Shown one piece after another: positions 52,238 to 61,142 of a stretch of DNA of 64,000 bases (within the stretch, counting starts at the first letter, position 1; every line of letters begins with the position of its first letter). The stretch comes from an uncultured Propionibacteriaceae bacterium. GTDB taxonomy: Bacteria > Actinomycetota > Actinomycetes > Propionibacteriales > Propionibacteriaceae. Position numbers and translations under genes: made by a program. The notes below the pieces were generated by a model that did no database searches, was not told the origin of the DNA, and saw only the letters and a list, made by a program, of their open reading frames with translations. Location of the stretch: assembly GCA_937926975.1 (NCBI GenBank), contig CALBCJ010000006.1, forward strand, positions 1 to 64,000. Reading direction: 5' to 3'.

Positions 52238-55200
52238 TCAGTGCTGACCGGTGGACACCGCCCGTACCTGCCGGGCCCAGCCGGACACCGCCGGGACCCG
52301 GTGCTGCCGCAGCCTCCGCAGCCGGGCCCGCCAGGGCTCAGACCAGCCGCAGCGGCTGCCCCCGACCTCGACCAGGCTCAGTGCCACCACCCCGGCCACC
52401 GGGTCGTCGCTGAGCACCGCGTCGGCGGCCGCGCCCAGCAGCTCGGGGTCGGCCTGCAGCAGGTGGGAGGGCACCCGGGTGACCGCCGTCCGCAGCTGCT
52501 CGCAGAGCATCGGGTCGGGCGCCAGCCGGGGGATCTCCAGCACCCCCGGCACCGGGTCGGCCGGGTTCACTGCCGCGACCACGGCGGCCGGCAGCCACGG
52601 CTGAAAGGTCGGGTACTGGCCGAGGGTCTGGGCCAGCTGGTGCCAGTGGGGGCGCAGGTCGTGGTCAGACAGGGCCAGCAGCCGACGGGCCAGCTGGTCG
52701 AGGCGCCGCAGCAGCGGCAGGTCGGCCTCGTCGGCGGCGTCGGGCTGGTCAGGGCCCAGCGCCCGGGCCGCCAGCTGCTCGGCCAGGCCCAGGACCTCTG
52801 GCCAGCCCACCTGGTGCTCGACGGCTCGCGCCAGCCCGTACACGCACGGCAGCCAGCTGCCTGAGCCTGGGTCGAGGACCTGTCCGGTGAGGGCCTCGAC
52901 CAGACGGGGCTGGACGGGGACCCAGTCGTCGAGCTCGCCCAGCAGCTCGGGCGTGGTCCGGGCCGCGGTCAGCAGCACCTGGGCGTACCGGGTGCGGTGC
53001 CGCTCGGCCAGCTGGTACGGGGAGGTCTCGGCCAGCGCCTGGCCCTCGTCCCGGCTGCCGGCGGCCAGCTCGGCGAGCCGCTGCCAGGCCCGGTCGTCGT
53101 CCAGGAAGCCCCGCAGGGTACGCCCGAGGGCAGCCCGGACATCCCGGTGGCTGTCGGGGCCGACCAGCTCCAGCAGCAGGTCGAGGGCTTGCGGTGGGCG
53201 GACCAGGCCGACCAGCCGGACCCCTTCCTTCACTGAGGTGGTCTTGGAGCCGTCGCTCAGCAGGGTCCGCAGCCCGGCCACGGCCTCGGCCGGCCGGAGG
53301 AAGCGCAGGCAGCGCTGCAGCGCGTACACCGCCACCCGGGCCCGGTCGTCGCCGCGGTGGGCGACCAGCCGGTCGACGGCTGCGGCAGGGTCGTCGCTCC
53401 AGGCCAGGGCCGCCAGCGCGGCCTCCTGCTGGGCCTCGTCGGCGCTCTCCACGAACGGCAGCAGCAGCCGGACCCCAAGCCCCGGCAGCCCGAGCTGGCG
53501 GACCGCGGCCGCCACCTGCCAGGTCGGCGTGCCGCGGGTGGTGGCGAGCCGGGCCAGCGCCGCCCCGTACGCCTCGACCTGGCGCGGCAGCCACCCGGTG
53601 GCGGTGGTGCGCAGGACCGGGACGTAGCAGGCCTTGCGGCGCCAGAACCGGCCGCGCAGCGGCGTGGGCTGCCACAGCACGTCGAGCAGGTCCTGGCGGT
53701 GGCTGAGCAGGGCCTGCTGCACGCTGTTGAGGACCGCGGCGGACTCGTCGCGGCTCAGCAGCTGGGCGACCCGCTCGCCGCGCCGGGCGGGGTCCTGCAG
53801 CCAGAGCTCTACCGCTCGCCGGGCCAGCCAGTCGGCGTCGCTGCCGGCCGCCTGCTCCAGCAGCCGCTGCAGCTCGGCCTGGCCGTAGGCCCGCTCCCCG
53901 AGCGCCGCGACCAGGGCCAGCAGCAGCTGGAACTCGCCGCGGGCGGCGTCGGTGACCAGCCGGGGCAGCAGGGCAGCGATGACCGGCTCCTCGGCGCCGC
54001 GGGGCAGCGCTGTCAGGGGCGGGACCTCAGTGGTGCCGTCCGGGCCGCAGAGCCGGTCCAGGACGACCAGGTGCTCGCTGACCCGGTCGGGCTGGTGCTC
54101 CGCCAGGTACCCGATCGCCCGCCAGCAGTAGTGCTGCAGGCTGTGCAAGGTGAGGTGCGAGGTGTCCCGGGCCGTGACCACCGCCTGGCTGAAGCGTTCC
54201 AGGGGCTCCTGCGGGCCGGTCGCGGAGAGGCTGACCGGGGCCGCTGCCAGGGCCTCGGCTGCTGCGGCCCGGACCGGTCCTGCTCGTTGCGGAGCCGGTC
54301 GAGCAGCTCCAGGCCGGCCGCCCAGGTCGTGGGCTGGCGCTCGCGGCCGGCTGAGCGCAGGGCCGCCGCGTACGCCTGGGCCCGCTCCTGCGCGCTCCGC
54401 GAGCGCAGGTACGGGTTCAGCGCCGGCAGAGCCTCCGCGTACGGCAGGTACGAGGCGTACTGGATCAGCCGGGCTGGGGCGTCGCTCACCTCCGGCAGGG
54501 CCAGCAGGCGCCGGGCCTCGGCCTGCCGGACCTGGTGCGGGAGGACCTCCAGCAGCGTCTCGGGCCACGCGGTCACCGGCTGACCGGCCGTGAGCCGGGC
54601 GAACAGGTCTCCGCGCTGCGACGGCGGCAGGGCCCGGAGCAGGCCTACCAGCTGCTGCGTGGAGGCTCGGCGGGCTGTCCGGAGCCGGTCCTCGGGGGTG
54701 AAGCAGGCGAAGCCTCGGCGCAGCGTGGTCGGCAGCTGGGCCGGCCAGGGCCGTCTGGGGTCGGCCAGCAGCGCCGCCACCTGGTCGGGGTAGCGCCGGG
54801 CCAGCGAGCCGAGCAGGCGCAGCACCCGGGGCGGCAGCCGGTCGTCAGGGTGGGCCGCGACCAGCGCCAGCACCCGCTGCGGGTCGTGGGCGCCGAGCTC
54901 CGGCCAGGCCAGGTCTGCCCAGTCCCACCAGTGCTGCCGGACCGGTCGCGGGGCGCCGGTCATCCGCCGGGCCAGGTGGTCGAGGACCAGCCGCGGGTGG
55001 CGCCGGGCGAGCCGGCGGACGTTGGGCACCAGGTCGGCCAGGTCGTCGAGCAGCCGGGCCGCGACCGGCTCGCTGGCGTCGGGCAGCAGCTGGGCCCGGG
55101 CCTGGTCGCCGATCGGGTGGGTCAGGATCTCGTCCACGACCCGCCGGCCGGCCTCGCCGGTCAGCCGCGCCCGCAGCACCGCCCGCTCCACCAGCGACGC

Positions 55201-55497
55201 CTGGAGGTAGTGCTGGGCCAGCGCCTGCGGGTCCGCGGCCGCGAGGGGGAGGCGGCGCTCGGCGGCCCGCCGTACCCGCAGCGAGGGGCTGTCGAGCGCT
55301 GCCAGCAGCCGCTGCGGGCTGCCGGCGGTGATCAGCACCAGCACCTGGTGGTAGTCGCTGGTCCGGGCGACCTGGTCCAGCAGCCCCGGCAGGTCCGGGT
55401 CGCTGCCGCGGGCCAGGTCCGCCAGCCGGCGGCAGCGCTGGGCGTGGGTCATGGTGTCGAGCTCGGCCAGCAGGTCCTTCACAGAGGGCAGACGCAT
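52238..55497 (-). pseudogene. giant HEAT/armadillo-like repeat protein, frameshifted
   Basis: One gene of about 1085 codons split by a -1 frameshift near 54270-54283. The upstream frame runs from ATG at 55497 (MRLPSVKDLLAELDTM) to ELLDRLRNEQD; the coding signal then continues in another frame from VRAAAAEALAAAPVS to the stop at 52238. Adding one base in the GGACCGGTCC stretch restores a single open frame. Both halves are Leu/Ala/Arg-rich helical pairs (for example LLGSLARRYPDQVAALLADP, VAVYALQRCLRFLRPAEAVA) typical of HEAT-like solenoids. No catalytic motif was seen. Either a recent pseudogene, programmed frameshift or sequencing error; the strong codon bias on both sides favours a recent or technical cause. 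Confidence 0.75.
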
Positions 55498-55555
55498 GAC
55501 CCCATCATCACAGCGGGGGCCGGTACTCAGACGGCGGGGGACAGGGGCTCGCCAG

Positions 55556-55561
55556 TAGGCT
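55556..55561 (+). promoter_or_regulatory. -10 box of ychF
   Basis: TAGGCT, 8 nt before the GTG at 55570; no clear ribosome site. Confidence 0.4.
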
Positions 55562-55569
55562 GTCGCGAC

Positions 55570-56643
55570 GTGGCTCTGACAATCGGCATCGTGGGTCTGC
55601 CCAACGCGGGCAAGTCGACCCTGTTCAACGCGCTCACCAAGAACAACGCCCTGGCAGCGAACTACCCCTTCGCCACGATCGAGCCGAACACCGGGGTGGT
55701 CGGGGTGCCGGAGCCTCGGCTGGAGGTGCTGGCGCAGATGTTCAGCTCGGCCCGTACGGTGCCGGCCACCGTCACCTTCGTCGACATCGCCGGCATCGTC
55801 CGCGGCGCCAGCACCGGTGAGGGGATGGGCAACGCTTTTCTCGCCCACATCCGTGAGGCCGACGCCATCTGCCAGGTGACGAGGGTTTTCACTGACCCGG
55901 ACGTGACCCATGTGGACGGCGCGGTGAACCCGGCCTCAGACCTGGAGACGATCTCCACCGAGCTCGTCCTGGCCGACCTGCAGACCCTGGAGCGGGCCCT
56001 GCCCAGGATCGAGAAGGAGGCCCGGACCAAGAAGGAGACCCGCCCGGTGCTGGAGGCGGTGCAGGCCGCCCAGAAGGTGCTGGAGGAGGGCCGTGGGGTC
56101 TTCCACTCGGGGCTGGACCTGTCTTTGCTGCGGGACTTCTTCCTGCTCACCGCCAAGCCCTACCTGTACGTGTTCAACTGCGACGCCGACGAGCTTGCCG
56201 ACGAGCCCCTGAAGCAGCGGATGCGTGAGCTGGTGGCGCCCGCCGAGGCCGTCTTTCTGGACGCCAAGCTGGAGTCGGAGCTGGTCGACCTGGACCCCGA
56301 GGAGGCCCAGGAGTTCCTGGCCGACGCCGGGGTCACCGAGCCCGGCCTGGACGTCCTGGCCCGGGTCGGGTACCAGACCCTCGGGCTCCAGTCGTACCTG
56401 ACCGCCGGCCCGAAGGAGGCCCGGGCCTGGACCATCCGCCAGGGCTGGACCGCCCCGCAGGCGGCCGGTGTAATCCACACCGACTTCGAGAAGGGCTTCA
56501 TCAAGGCCGAGATCGTCTCGTACGACGACCTGGTCGCTGCCGGCTCGATGGCCGCCGCCCGCTCAGCCGGCAAGGTCCGCATCGAGGGCAAGGAGTACGT
56601 GATGGCCGACGGAGACGTGGTGGAGTTCCGGTTCAACGTGTAG
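55570..56643 (+). CDS. ychF: redox-regulated ribosome-binding ATPase YchF
   Basis: 357-aa Obg-family P-loop ATPase. G1 GLPNAGKSTLFNALT (about 8-22), G3 FVDIAGIVRGASTGEGMGN, NCDADEL in place of NKxD (ATP preference), a coiled-coil insert (RALPRIEKEARTKKETRP), and the C-terminal TGS domain ending GDVVEFRFNV. GTG at 55570 follows TAGGCT by 8 nt. It is divergent from the repeat protein. Confidence 0.97.
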   Translation: MALTIGIVGLPNAGKSTLFNALTKNNALAANYPFATIEPNTGVVGVPEPRLEVLAQMFSSARTVPATVTFVDIAGIVRGASTGEGMGNAFLAHIREADAICQVTRVFTDPDVTHVDGAVNPASDLETISTELVLADLQTLERALPRIEKEARTKKETRPVLEAVQAAQKVLEEGRGVFHSGLDLSLLRDFFLLTAKPYLYVFNCDADELADEPLKQRMRELVAPAEAVFLDAKLESELVDLDPEEAQEFLADAGVTEPGLDVLARVGYQTLGLQSYLTAGPKEARAWTIRQGWTAPQAAGVIHTDFEKGFIKAEIVSYDDLVAAGSMAAARSAGKVRIEGKEYVMADGDVVEFRFNV

Positions 56644-56673
56644 CTCGACCGGGTGTGATAGCAGGCGGTCTTC

Positions 56674-56713
56674 GGCTGGCCCGGAGGATGTGCTTATCGA
56701 GGACTATCACTGA
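56674..56713 (+). pseudogene. HigB toxin, 3' remnant
   Basis: The last codons before the TGA at 56711-56713 read EDVLIEDYH, which matches the extreme C-terminus of RelE/HigB toxins (D-VD-VDYH). Upstream the frame is quickly closed and the toxin body is gone. Nine nt later the antitoxin gene begins, the normal higBA order. Confidence 0.55.
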
Positions 56714-56721
56714 GGTGCGAT

Positions 56722-57020
56722 ATGACAGACAGGATGTACCCGCCGGTTCACCCCGGGGAGGTCCTGATGGAGGACTTCATCAAGGGCTTCGGGATCACGC
56801 AGCGCAAGCTCGCAGTGATGATCAACGTTCCGCCGCGCCGGATCAACGAGATCGTGCACGGCAAGCGGGCGATCACTGCTGACACCGCACTGCGTCTGGG
56901 GAGGTACTTCGGGGTTGACCCCAGTTCTGGCTCAGCCTTCAAACCCGGTACGAGCTGGAGCTGGCCAGCGACCGCGCCGGCGACGAGATCGCGGGGATCA
57001 CGCCGCTCCAGGTCGCCTGA
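56722..57020 (+). pseudogene. higA: HigA-family antitoxin, frameshifted
   Basis: XRE-type antitoxin: VHPGEVLMEDFIKGFGITQR, then PPRRINEIVHGKRAITADTA. After GVDP the frame leaves homology, but the +1-shifted frame continues QFWLSLQTRYELELASDRAG then DEIAGITPLQVA and stops at 57020, giving the usual HigA length of about 99 aa. The run reads GACCCCAG (four C); five C would restore GAC-CCC-CAG. GAGGTG lies 7 nt before the ATG. As sequenced, the gene would yield a 130-aa aberrant protein. Confidence 0.75.
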
Positions 57021-57184
57021 GCGCTTCGCCGAGGGGCCAGTCAGGGCCACACCAGTGCTGCCGCAGCCGCGCCTGCCCCAGGCGGTGCGGGCCGGGTCAA
57101 GTCGAAGCGGGTGAGGTTCGGGTGTTCTCGTGAGGGATGCAGCCGACGCTAGCTGGTGGCGGTTGATTCTGGGCGTCGGGGCCT

Positions 57185-57520
57185 TCACAGGTCCAGAAGC
57201 AGTCCGAGCACCTCACGGATCTCCCTGAGAAGAGCTGGCCCCACGACTCCTCGGTTCCCAGAAAGTCGCGCGACGGAGACCGACCGTACATGCTGGCACT
57301 GCGCTGCCGAGGGGGCGCTGAGTTGGTTCTGCCCGTCAGGTTCGATGTAGACCTCCGCCCCACTGGGCCGGATGGTCCGGGTCAGCGGGACTACGTGCAC
57401 CACGTTCGGACCACCTTGCAAGATGCCGTCCGCGGTGACGACGACAGCAGGGCGGCGCAGCCCAGCTTCGCTCCCGATGGGTGTGCCCAGGTCGACCTCG
57501 ACGATGTCACCCGAGCTCAG
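57185..57520 (-). CDS. MazF/PemK-family toxin (no standard start codon)
   Basis: Endoribonuclease-type toxin frame of about 111 codons: SSGDIVEVDLGTPIGSEAGL, RRPAVVVTADGILQGGPNVV, then HVVPLTRTIRPSGAEV, the MazF core including the conserved RRP and the VVPLT strand. The antitoxin gene upstream overlaps it. No ATG, GTG or TTG precedes the domain in this frame; the only plausible starts are CTG at 57520 or a GTA at 57523. It is either translated from CTG by coupling with the antitoxin or is a toxin whose start has been lost. Confidence 0.65.
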   Translation of the reverse strand: MSSGDIVEVDLGTPIGSEAGLRRPAVVVTADGILQGGPNVVHVVPLTRTIRPSGAEVYIEPDGQNQLSAPSAAQCQHVRSVSVARLSGNRGVVGPALLREIREVLGLLLDL

Positions 57521-57704
57521 TACTGAGCCAAGCCTTCTCGTCCGAGTCCAGATGGGCGTTCAGATCGCGGCCGATCGACAGCTGGCGCAACGCGCGGAGG
57601 GCACGATCCACGGTCTGGTCGACGCTTTCATTGTTCTGCTTGGCCAGCCGGGTGATGCGGCTGTGCGTCTGCCGGCTGACGCGAATAGTGGTGGTCTCGC
57701 TCAT
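57507..57704 (-). CDS. ribbon-helix-helix antitoxin (MazE/CopG-like)
   Basis: 65-aa protein: beta strand TTTIRVSRQTHSRITRLAKQ, then helices through SVDQTVDRALRALRQL, a ribbon-helix-helix DNA-binding fold; the C-terminal SDEKAWLSTELG would wrap the toxin. Its 3' end overlaps the MazF-like frame. The ATG follows TACGCT by 7 nt, and an inverted repeat at 57714-57741 lies over the promoter, typical for TA autoregulation. Confidence 0.78.
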   Translation of the reverse strand: MSETTTIRVSRQTHSRITRLAKQNNESVDQTVDRALRALRQLSIGRDLNAHLDSDEKAWLSTELG

Positions 57705-57711
57705 GTGTTCA

Positions 57712-57741
57712 AGCGTAGATCGCGTAGATGAAACCGTCTAC
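57712..57741 (-). promoter_or_regulatory. promoter and operator repeats of TA operon
   Basis: TACGCT at 57712-57717 (minus) is 7 nt before the antitoxin ATG. Overlapping it, GTAGA at 57714-57718 and 57724-57728 and TCTAC at 57737-57741 form a direct and inverted repeat (GTAGA-N8-TCTAC). Confidence 0.5.
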
Positions 57742-57774
57742 AGGTGGAACTGCCGACGAGTGCCATATGCCCCG

Positions 57775-57803
57775 GCACCGTCCGGGGCTGACCCGGACGG
57801 TGC
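57775..57803 (-). terminator. 12-bp hairpin after btuCDF operon
   Basis: GCACCGTCCGGG-GCTGA-CCCGGACGGTGC, perfect 12-bp stem, starting 14 nt past the btuF stop; no T-run. Confidence 0.65.
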
Positions 57804-57817
57804 TGAGAGGGTGAGGC

Positions 57818-58897
57818 CTACGTGGTGGAGACTGCCACGTGGTCGTCGAACTTCGGGGCCGCAAGCTGAGACTTCGGGACCAGGTTGGCCTGCTCCAGCC
57901 GGGCCCGCAGCTGCTCGGCAGCGGGGATGTTGAGCGGGCTCGACACCCACATGGTGTACGGCAGGTTGAGGAAGCGCTTCTCCTTCACCGCGGGCAGGTC
58001 CTTGGTGGCCGGGTTGGACTCGAGCAGAGCCACCTTCTCGGCGAAGGTCTGGCTGCCGTACTCGACGAAGGCGATGAAGTCGGGGCGGGTCTGGGCCACC
58101 CGCTCCCACGACACCTTGGTCCACGAGTCGTCGACGTCGGCCATCACGTTGACCCCTCCGGCCGCGTCGATCACGGCCTGGGGGCCCGCCTTGTTGCCGC
58201 TGGTGAAGACGGTGTCGCTGGCACTGTCGAAGAGCAGGATGCTCGGCTTGGTAGCGGCCTGGGGCGCACTCTGGAGCGCGGCCAGCCGGGTGTCGAGGTC
58301 CGCGATCGCCGCGGCCGCCTCCTTCTCGTGGCCGGTGATCTTGCCGATGTTGGCGAGGTCGGTGCGCAGCGCGTCCCACGGCGGCATCACGCCACGCTGC
58401 TTCTGCCCGGCGGCTGGCCGGCAGCTCTCCGTGAGCAGGTAGGGGGTGATGCCGTTGGCAGTCAGCCGGTCCGGGGTGACTCCACCTTCCTTGAACCCGT
58501 AGTTCCAGCCGGCGAAGACGACCTGCGGGTTGAGGGCGATCAGGGACTCAAGGCTGGGCAGCGAGGTGGCGACGTCCTTGACCCGGTCCAGGTCCTGGGT
58601 GCCGTAGTAGCGGGCCACCGTAGCCCGGTCCCGGTCCAGGCTGGAGATCGAGGTGAGCGAGGACCCCGCTCCCGTGGCCAGAACGATAGAGATGATCCCG
58701 CTGTCGTGGGCGTGGATTCGGGTGACCGGTGCGGGGTAGCTCACCTCGGCGCCGCAGTTGGTCACCGCGACCTGCGTGGCGGAGGCAGCGGTTGCGCCGC
58801 TGGCTGAGGGGGACGCGGCCGGTGTGCCGCCACAGGCAGCCAGGGTCAGCAGACAGCTCAGGCCCAGGGCCGCCACCGCACGGGTACTCATGGTCAT
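57818..58897 (-). CDS. vitamin B12 ABC transporter, binding lipoprotein BtuF-like
   Basis: 359-aa lipoprotein with lipobox LAAC (Cys about residue 22) and a Ser/Ala-rich linker, then a class III (TroA/FecB-fold) binding domain: VTRIHAHDSGIISIVLATGA, LESLIALNPQVVFAGW, RPDFIAFVEYGSQTF. By fold alone it could bind a ferric siderophore, but its operon is under a cobalamin riboswitch, so a corrinoid is the better call. ATG at 58897 with GGAAGG upstream; third gene of the operon. Confidence 0.82.
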   Translation of the reverse strand: MTMSTRAVAALGLSCLLTLAACGGTPAASPSASGATAASATQVAVTNCGAEVSYPAPVTRIHAHDSGIISIVLATGAGSSLTSISSLDRDRATVARYYGTQDLDRVKDVATSLPSLESLIALNPQVVFAGWNYGFKEGGVTPDRLTANGITPYLLTESCRPAAGQKQRGVMPPWDALRTDLANIGKITGHEKEAAAAIADLDTRLAALQSAPQAATKPSILLFDSASDTVFTSGNKAGPQAVIDAAGGVNVMADVDDSWTKVSWERVAQTRPDFIAFVEYGSQTFAEKVALLESNPATKDLPAVKEKRFLNLPYTMWVSSPLNIPAAEQLRARLEQANLVPKSQLAAPKFDDHVAVSTT

Positions 58898-58901
58898 CGG
58901 G

Positions 58902-59705
58902 TCAGTTCCTTCCGTTGTGGAGTCGGCGGGGGTGAGCAAGGCTGTCGAGTAGCAGGTGCTGGGCGCCCGTCTCGGGATGAGTGACCGGGGTCACGCTGAT
59001 ACGGAAGGCCTCGCGCAGCGGGCGGCCGGTCATGACCGGCAGCGGGTCCCCCAGGTCACAGATGAAGCCGTCGTGGATCACGGCGACCTGGTCGAAGAAG
59101 GCTGCCGCCAGATCCAGGTCATGGATGGCTGCGACCACCGTACGGCCGAGGCCCATCACCTTGCCCAGCAGCGACAGCTGCTGCTCTACGTCCAGGTGGT
59201 TGGTGGGCTCGTCCAGGAAGAGCAGCGGGGCCCCCTGCAGCAGCGCCCGGGCCAGGATGACCCGGCGCAGCTCGCCTCCGGAGGTCTGGTGGATGGGCCG
59301 GTCGACCAGGTGCGCCAGCTCGACCGTCTCCAGGGCTGCGACAACCGCGTCTCGGTCAGTGGAGCGGTACCCGGACCACGGGTTGCGGTACGGGGTGAGC
59401 CCGAGCGCGACCAGCTCGCCGACCAGCAGGTCCTCGTTGGGCTGCTCGTCCTGGGAGACGATGCTGATCATCCGTCCCCGCTGCCGGGCAGGGACCGTGG
59501 CGAGGTCTCGGCCGTCGATCTCGACACGCCCCCGAACGGGGGCCCGCAGCCCGGCCAGGGCCCGGATCAGGGTGGACTTTCCGGCTCCGTTGGGCCCGAC
59601 CAGAGCCAGGGAGGAGCCGGTCGGCACGCTGATGCTGACGTTGCTGACCACCGGGTCGCCGCCGTTGCCGCAGGCCAGGTCGACAGTACGCAGAGCAGGT
59701 GTCAC
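58902..59705 (-). CDS. vitamin B12 ABC transporter ATPase BtuD-like
   Basis: 267-aa ATPase: Walker A GPNGAGKST (about 36), signature TSGGELRRVILARAL (about 142), Walker B LLFLDEPTNHLD (about 160), switch His in AAIHDLDLAA. GTG start at 59705 overlaps the permease stop (GTGA). Four nt precede the binding-protein ATG. Confidence 0.9.
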   Translation of the reverse strand: MTPALRTVDLACGNGGDPVVSNVSISVPTGSSLALVGPNGAGKSTLIRALAGLRAPVRGRVEIDGRDLATVPARQRGRMISIVSQDEQPNEDLLVGELVALGLTPYRNPWSGYRSTDRDAVVAALETVELAHLVDRPIHQTSGGELRRVILARALLQGAPLLFLDEPTNHLDVEQQLSLLGKVMGLGRTVVAAIHDLDLAAAFFDQVAVIHDGFICDLGDPLPVMTGRPLREAFRISVTPVTHPETGAQHLLLDSLAHPRRLHNGRN

Positions 59706-60805
59706 CGTCCACCTCCGAAGCTGTAGGAGCGCCGGCCGAGGAGGACCAGGAAGACGGGGGCGCCCACGATGCCGGTCACGACAGACAGGGGGATCTCGAC
59801 CGGAGCCACGAGGACTCGGGCGAGGACATCGACCCAGAGGAGGAACAGTGCTCCCGTCCCCATGGCCAGCGGCAGCACGTACCGGTGGGCGGAGCCGACG
59901 AGGAGCCGGGTGATGTGCGGTACCACGAGGCCGACGAAGCCGATCCCGCCGGCGCTGGAGACCAGGACTCCGACCAGGACTGCTTGCAGGACAAAGACCG
60001 ACAGCCTGAGCCTGGCGACGGGAATGCCGAGGGCAGCGGCGACGTCTGGGCCGGTGGCGAGCGCGTCGAGCCAGCCACTGAGCGCCATCAGGGCAAACGA
60101 GCAGCAGATCACGACCGCGACGGGTACCCAGATGTTCTGCCAGGTGGCACCGGAGAGGGTCCCCAGGAGCCAGAACAGCGCAGCCTGGGCAGCCTGGGGC
60201 TCACCGCTGAGGAAGATCAGCAGGCTGGAGATCGAGGACATTGCCGACGCCAGCACCGTCCCGGTCAGGATGAGCCGCAAGGGGGTGATGCCGCCCTGGG
60301 CGCGAGTGATCCCGAAGACCAGGGCGGTCGAGGCGAGGGCGCCGAGCAGGGCGCCGGAGGTGAGGGAGAGCCCGGACAGGACCCCACCCAGACCAGTGGC
60401 GATCACGGCGGTTGCGCCGACCGAGGCGCCAGAGGAGATACCCAGCAGGTACGGGTCGGCGAGGGGGTTGCGGACGAGCGTCTGGATGCTGGCGCCGGCG
60501 ACGGACAGACCAGCCCCGACAGCGAGCGCCAAGATGGTGCGTGGAGCTCGCAGTCCCCAGATGATCCGGACGGCGGTGGGCTCGGCCGGTGCACCGCCGA
60601 GCTGACCGACGATGACCTGCCAGACCGAGTCGAAGGGCAGTGTGGCAGCGCCGAACATCATCCCACCGACGATGCTGAGTGCGGTGCCGGCGAGCAGGAC
60701 GGCCCCGACCAGCACCGGGTTGAGACGGCGTACCGGCTTGCCCGAGTGGTGTGTGCTGGGGGTGGCAGATGTCACGGGGCGTTCCCGCGGTGGACTCGAG
60801 GTCAA
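59702..60805 (-). CDS. vitamin B12 ABC transporter permease BtuC-like
   Basis: 367-aa FecCD-family permease, ten membrane helices (first about 30-50), with RAPRTILALAVGAGLSVAGA, NPLADPYLLGISSGASVGA and GFVGLVVPHITRLLVGSAHR as family landmarks. Start TTG at 60805, chosen because GGAGG lies 6 nt upstream and the 5' UTR ends in a riboswitch; GTG at 60775 is an alternative. First gene of btuCDF. Confidence 0.88.
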   Translation of the reverse strand: MTSSPPRERPVTSATPSTHHSGKPVRRLNPVLVGAVLLAGTALSIVGGMMFGAATLPFDSVWQVIVGQLGGAPAEPTAVRIIWGLRAPRTILALAVGAGLSVAGASIQTLVRNPLADPYLLGISSGASVGATAVIATGLGGVLSGLSLTSGALLGALASTALVFGITRAQGGITPLRLILTGTVLASAMSSISSLLIFLSGEPQAAQAALFWLLGTLSGATWQNIWVPVAVVICCSFALMALSGWLDALATGPDVAAALGIPVARLRLSVFVLQAVLVGVLVSSAGGIGFVGLVVPHITRLLVGSAHRYVLPLAMGTGALFLLWVDVLARVLVAPVEIPLSVVTGIVGAPVFLVLLGRRSYSFGGGR

Positions 60806-60849
60806 CCGATTCCTCCGAACTCAGGCGCGAAGCTCAAGGCGAATCAGGC

Positions 60850-60957
60850 TGGGCTGGTACTCGGGCTCGGGACGATGTCCCCTACCGTCGCGCGTCGGCC
60901 CCGGCATCTGACCGGGTTCCCCAGATCCGCAACCTGCGTGTGCCCGTGACGCTAGCA
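60850..60957 (-). ncRNA. cobalamin riboswitch
   Basis: The minus-strand leader contains the hallmarks of the cobalamin aptamer in order: a 5' stem segment around CACGGGCACACGC, the core GGGGAACCCGGTCAGATGCC with GGGG following (60922 down to 60899), GCGCGACGGT, and the B12 box AGCCCGAGTACCAGCCC at 60867-60851. It ends about 45 nt before the btuC TTG with GGAGG between, so translation or termination control is plausible. Pattern recognised by eye against the known consensus. Confidence 0.82.
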
Positions 60958-61046
60958 CGGGTAGTCCGTGCACCGGGCCCCGGGTGCTCCTGGCTACCCA
61001 GCCCCGGGTCTGTCTGTGAGCGGGGCGAGCGGTGCCCCTCGTGCCC

Positions 61047-61130
61047 GTGGCGCTCTCACCCGGGGCGGGGCCTCGCCGTCCGGAGACGGGTGGTCCAGCA
61101 GGGCCCCGTACGCCGGAGTGAGAGCGCCAC
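61047..61130 (-). terminator. 84-nt structured region after ldh
   Basis: Perfect 13-bp outer stem GTGGCGCTCTCAC (61047-61059) with GTGAGAGCGCCAC (61118-61130), an inner CGGGGC/GCCCCG pairing and a small hairpin CCGTC-CGGA-GACGG. It begins 12 nt past the ldh stop in the direction of ldh transcription. Unusually elaborate for a terminator; may be a small RNA or attenuator. Confidence 0.5.
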
Positions 61131-61142
61131 AGATGGCGGCTG

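Noticed and set aside
57818..60805. Ferric-siderophore importer call
   Set aside because: Family similarity allows it, but the upstream cobalamin riboswitch and absence of an iron box favour B12.
61047..61130. MITE-type transposable element
   Set aside because: Has terminal inverted repeats, but no target-site duplication and no second copy in the window.
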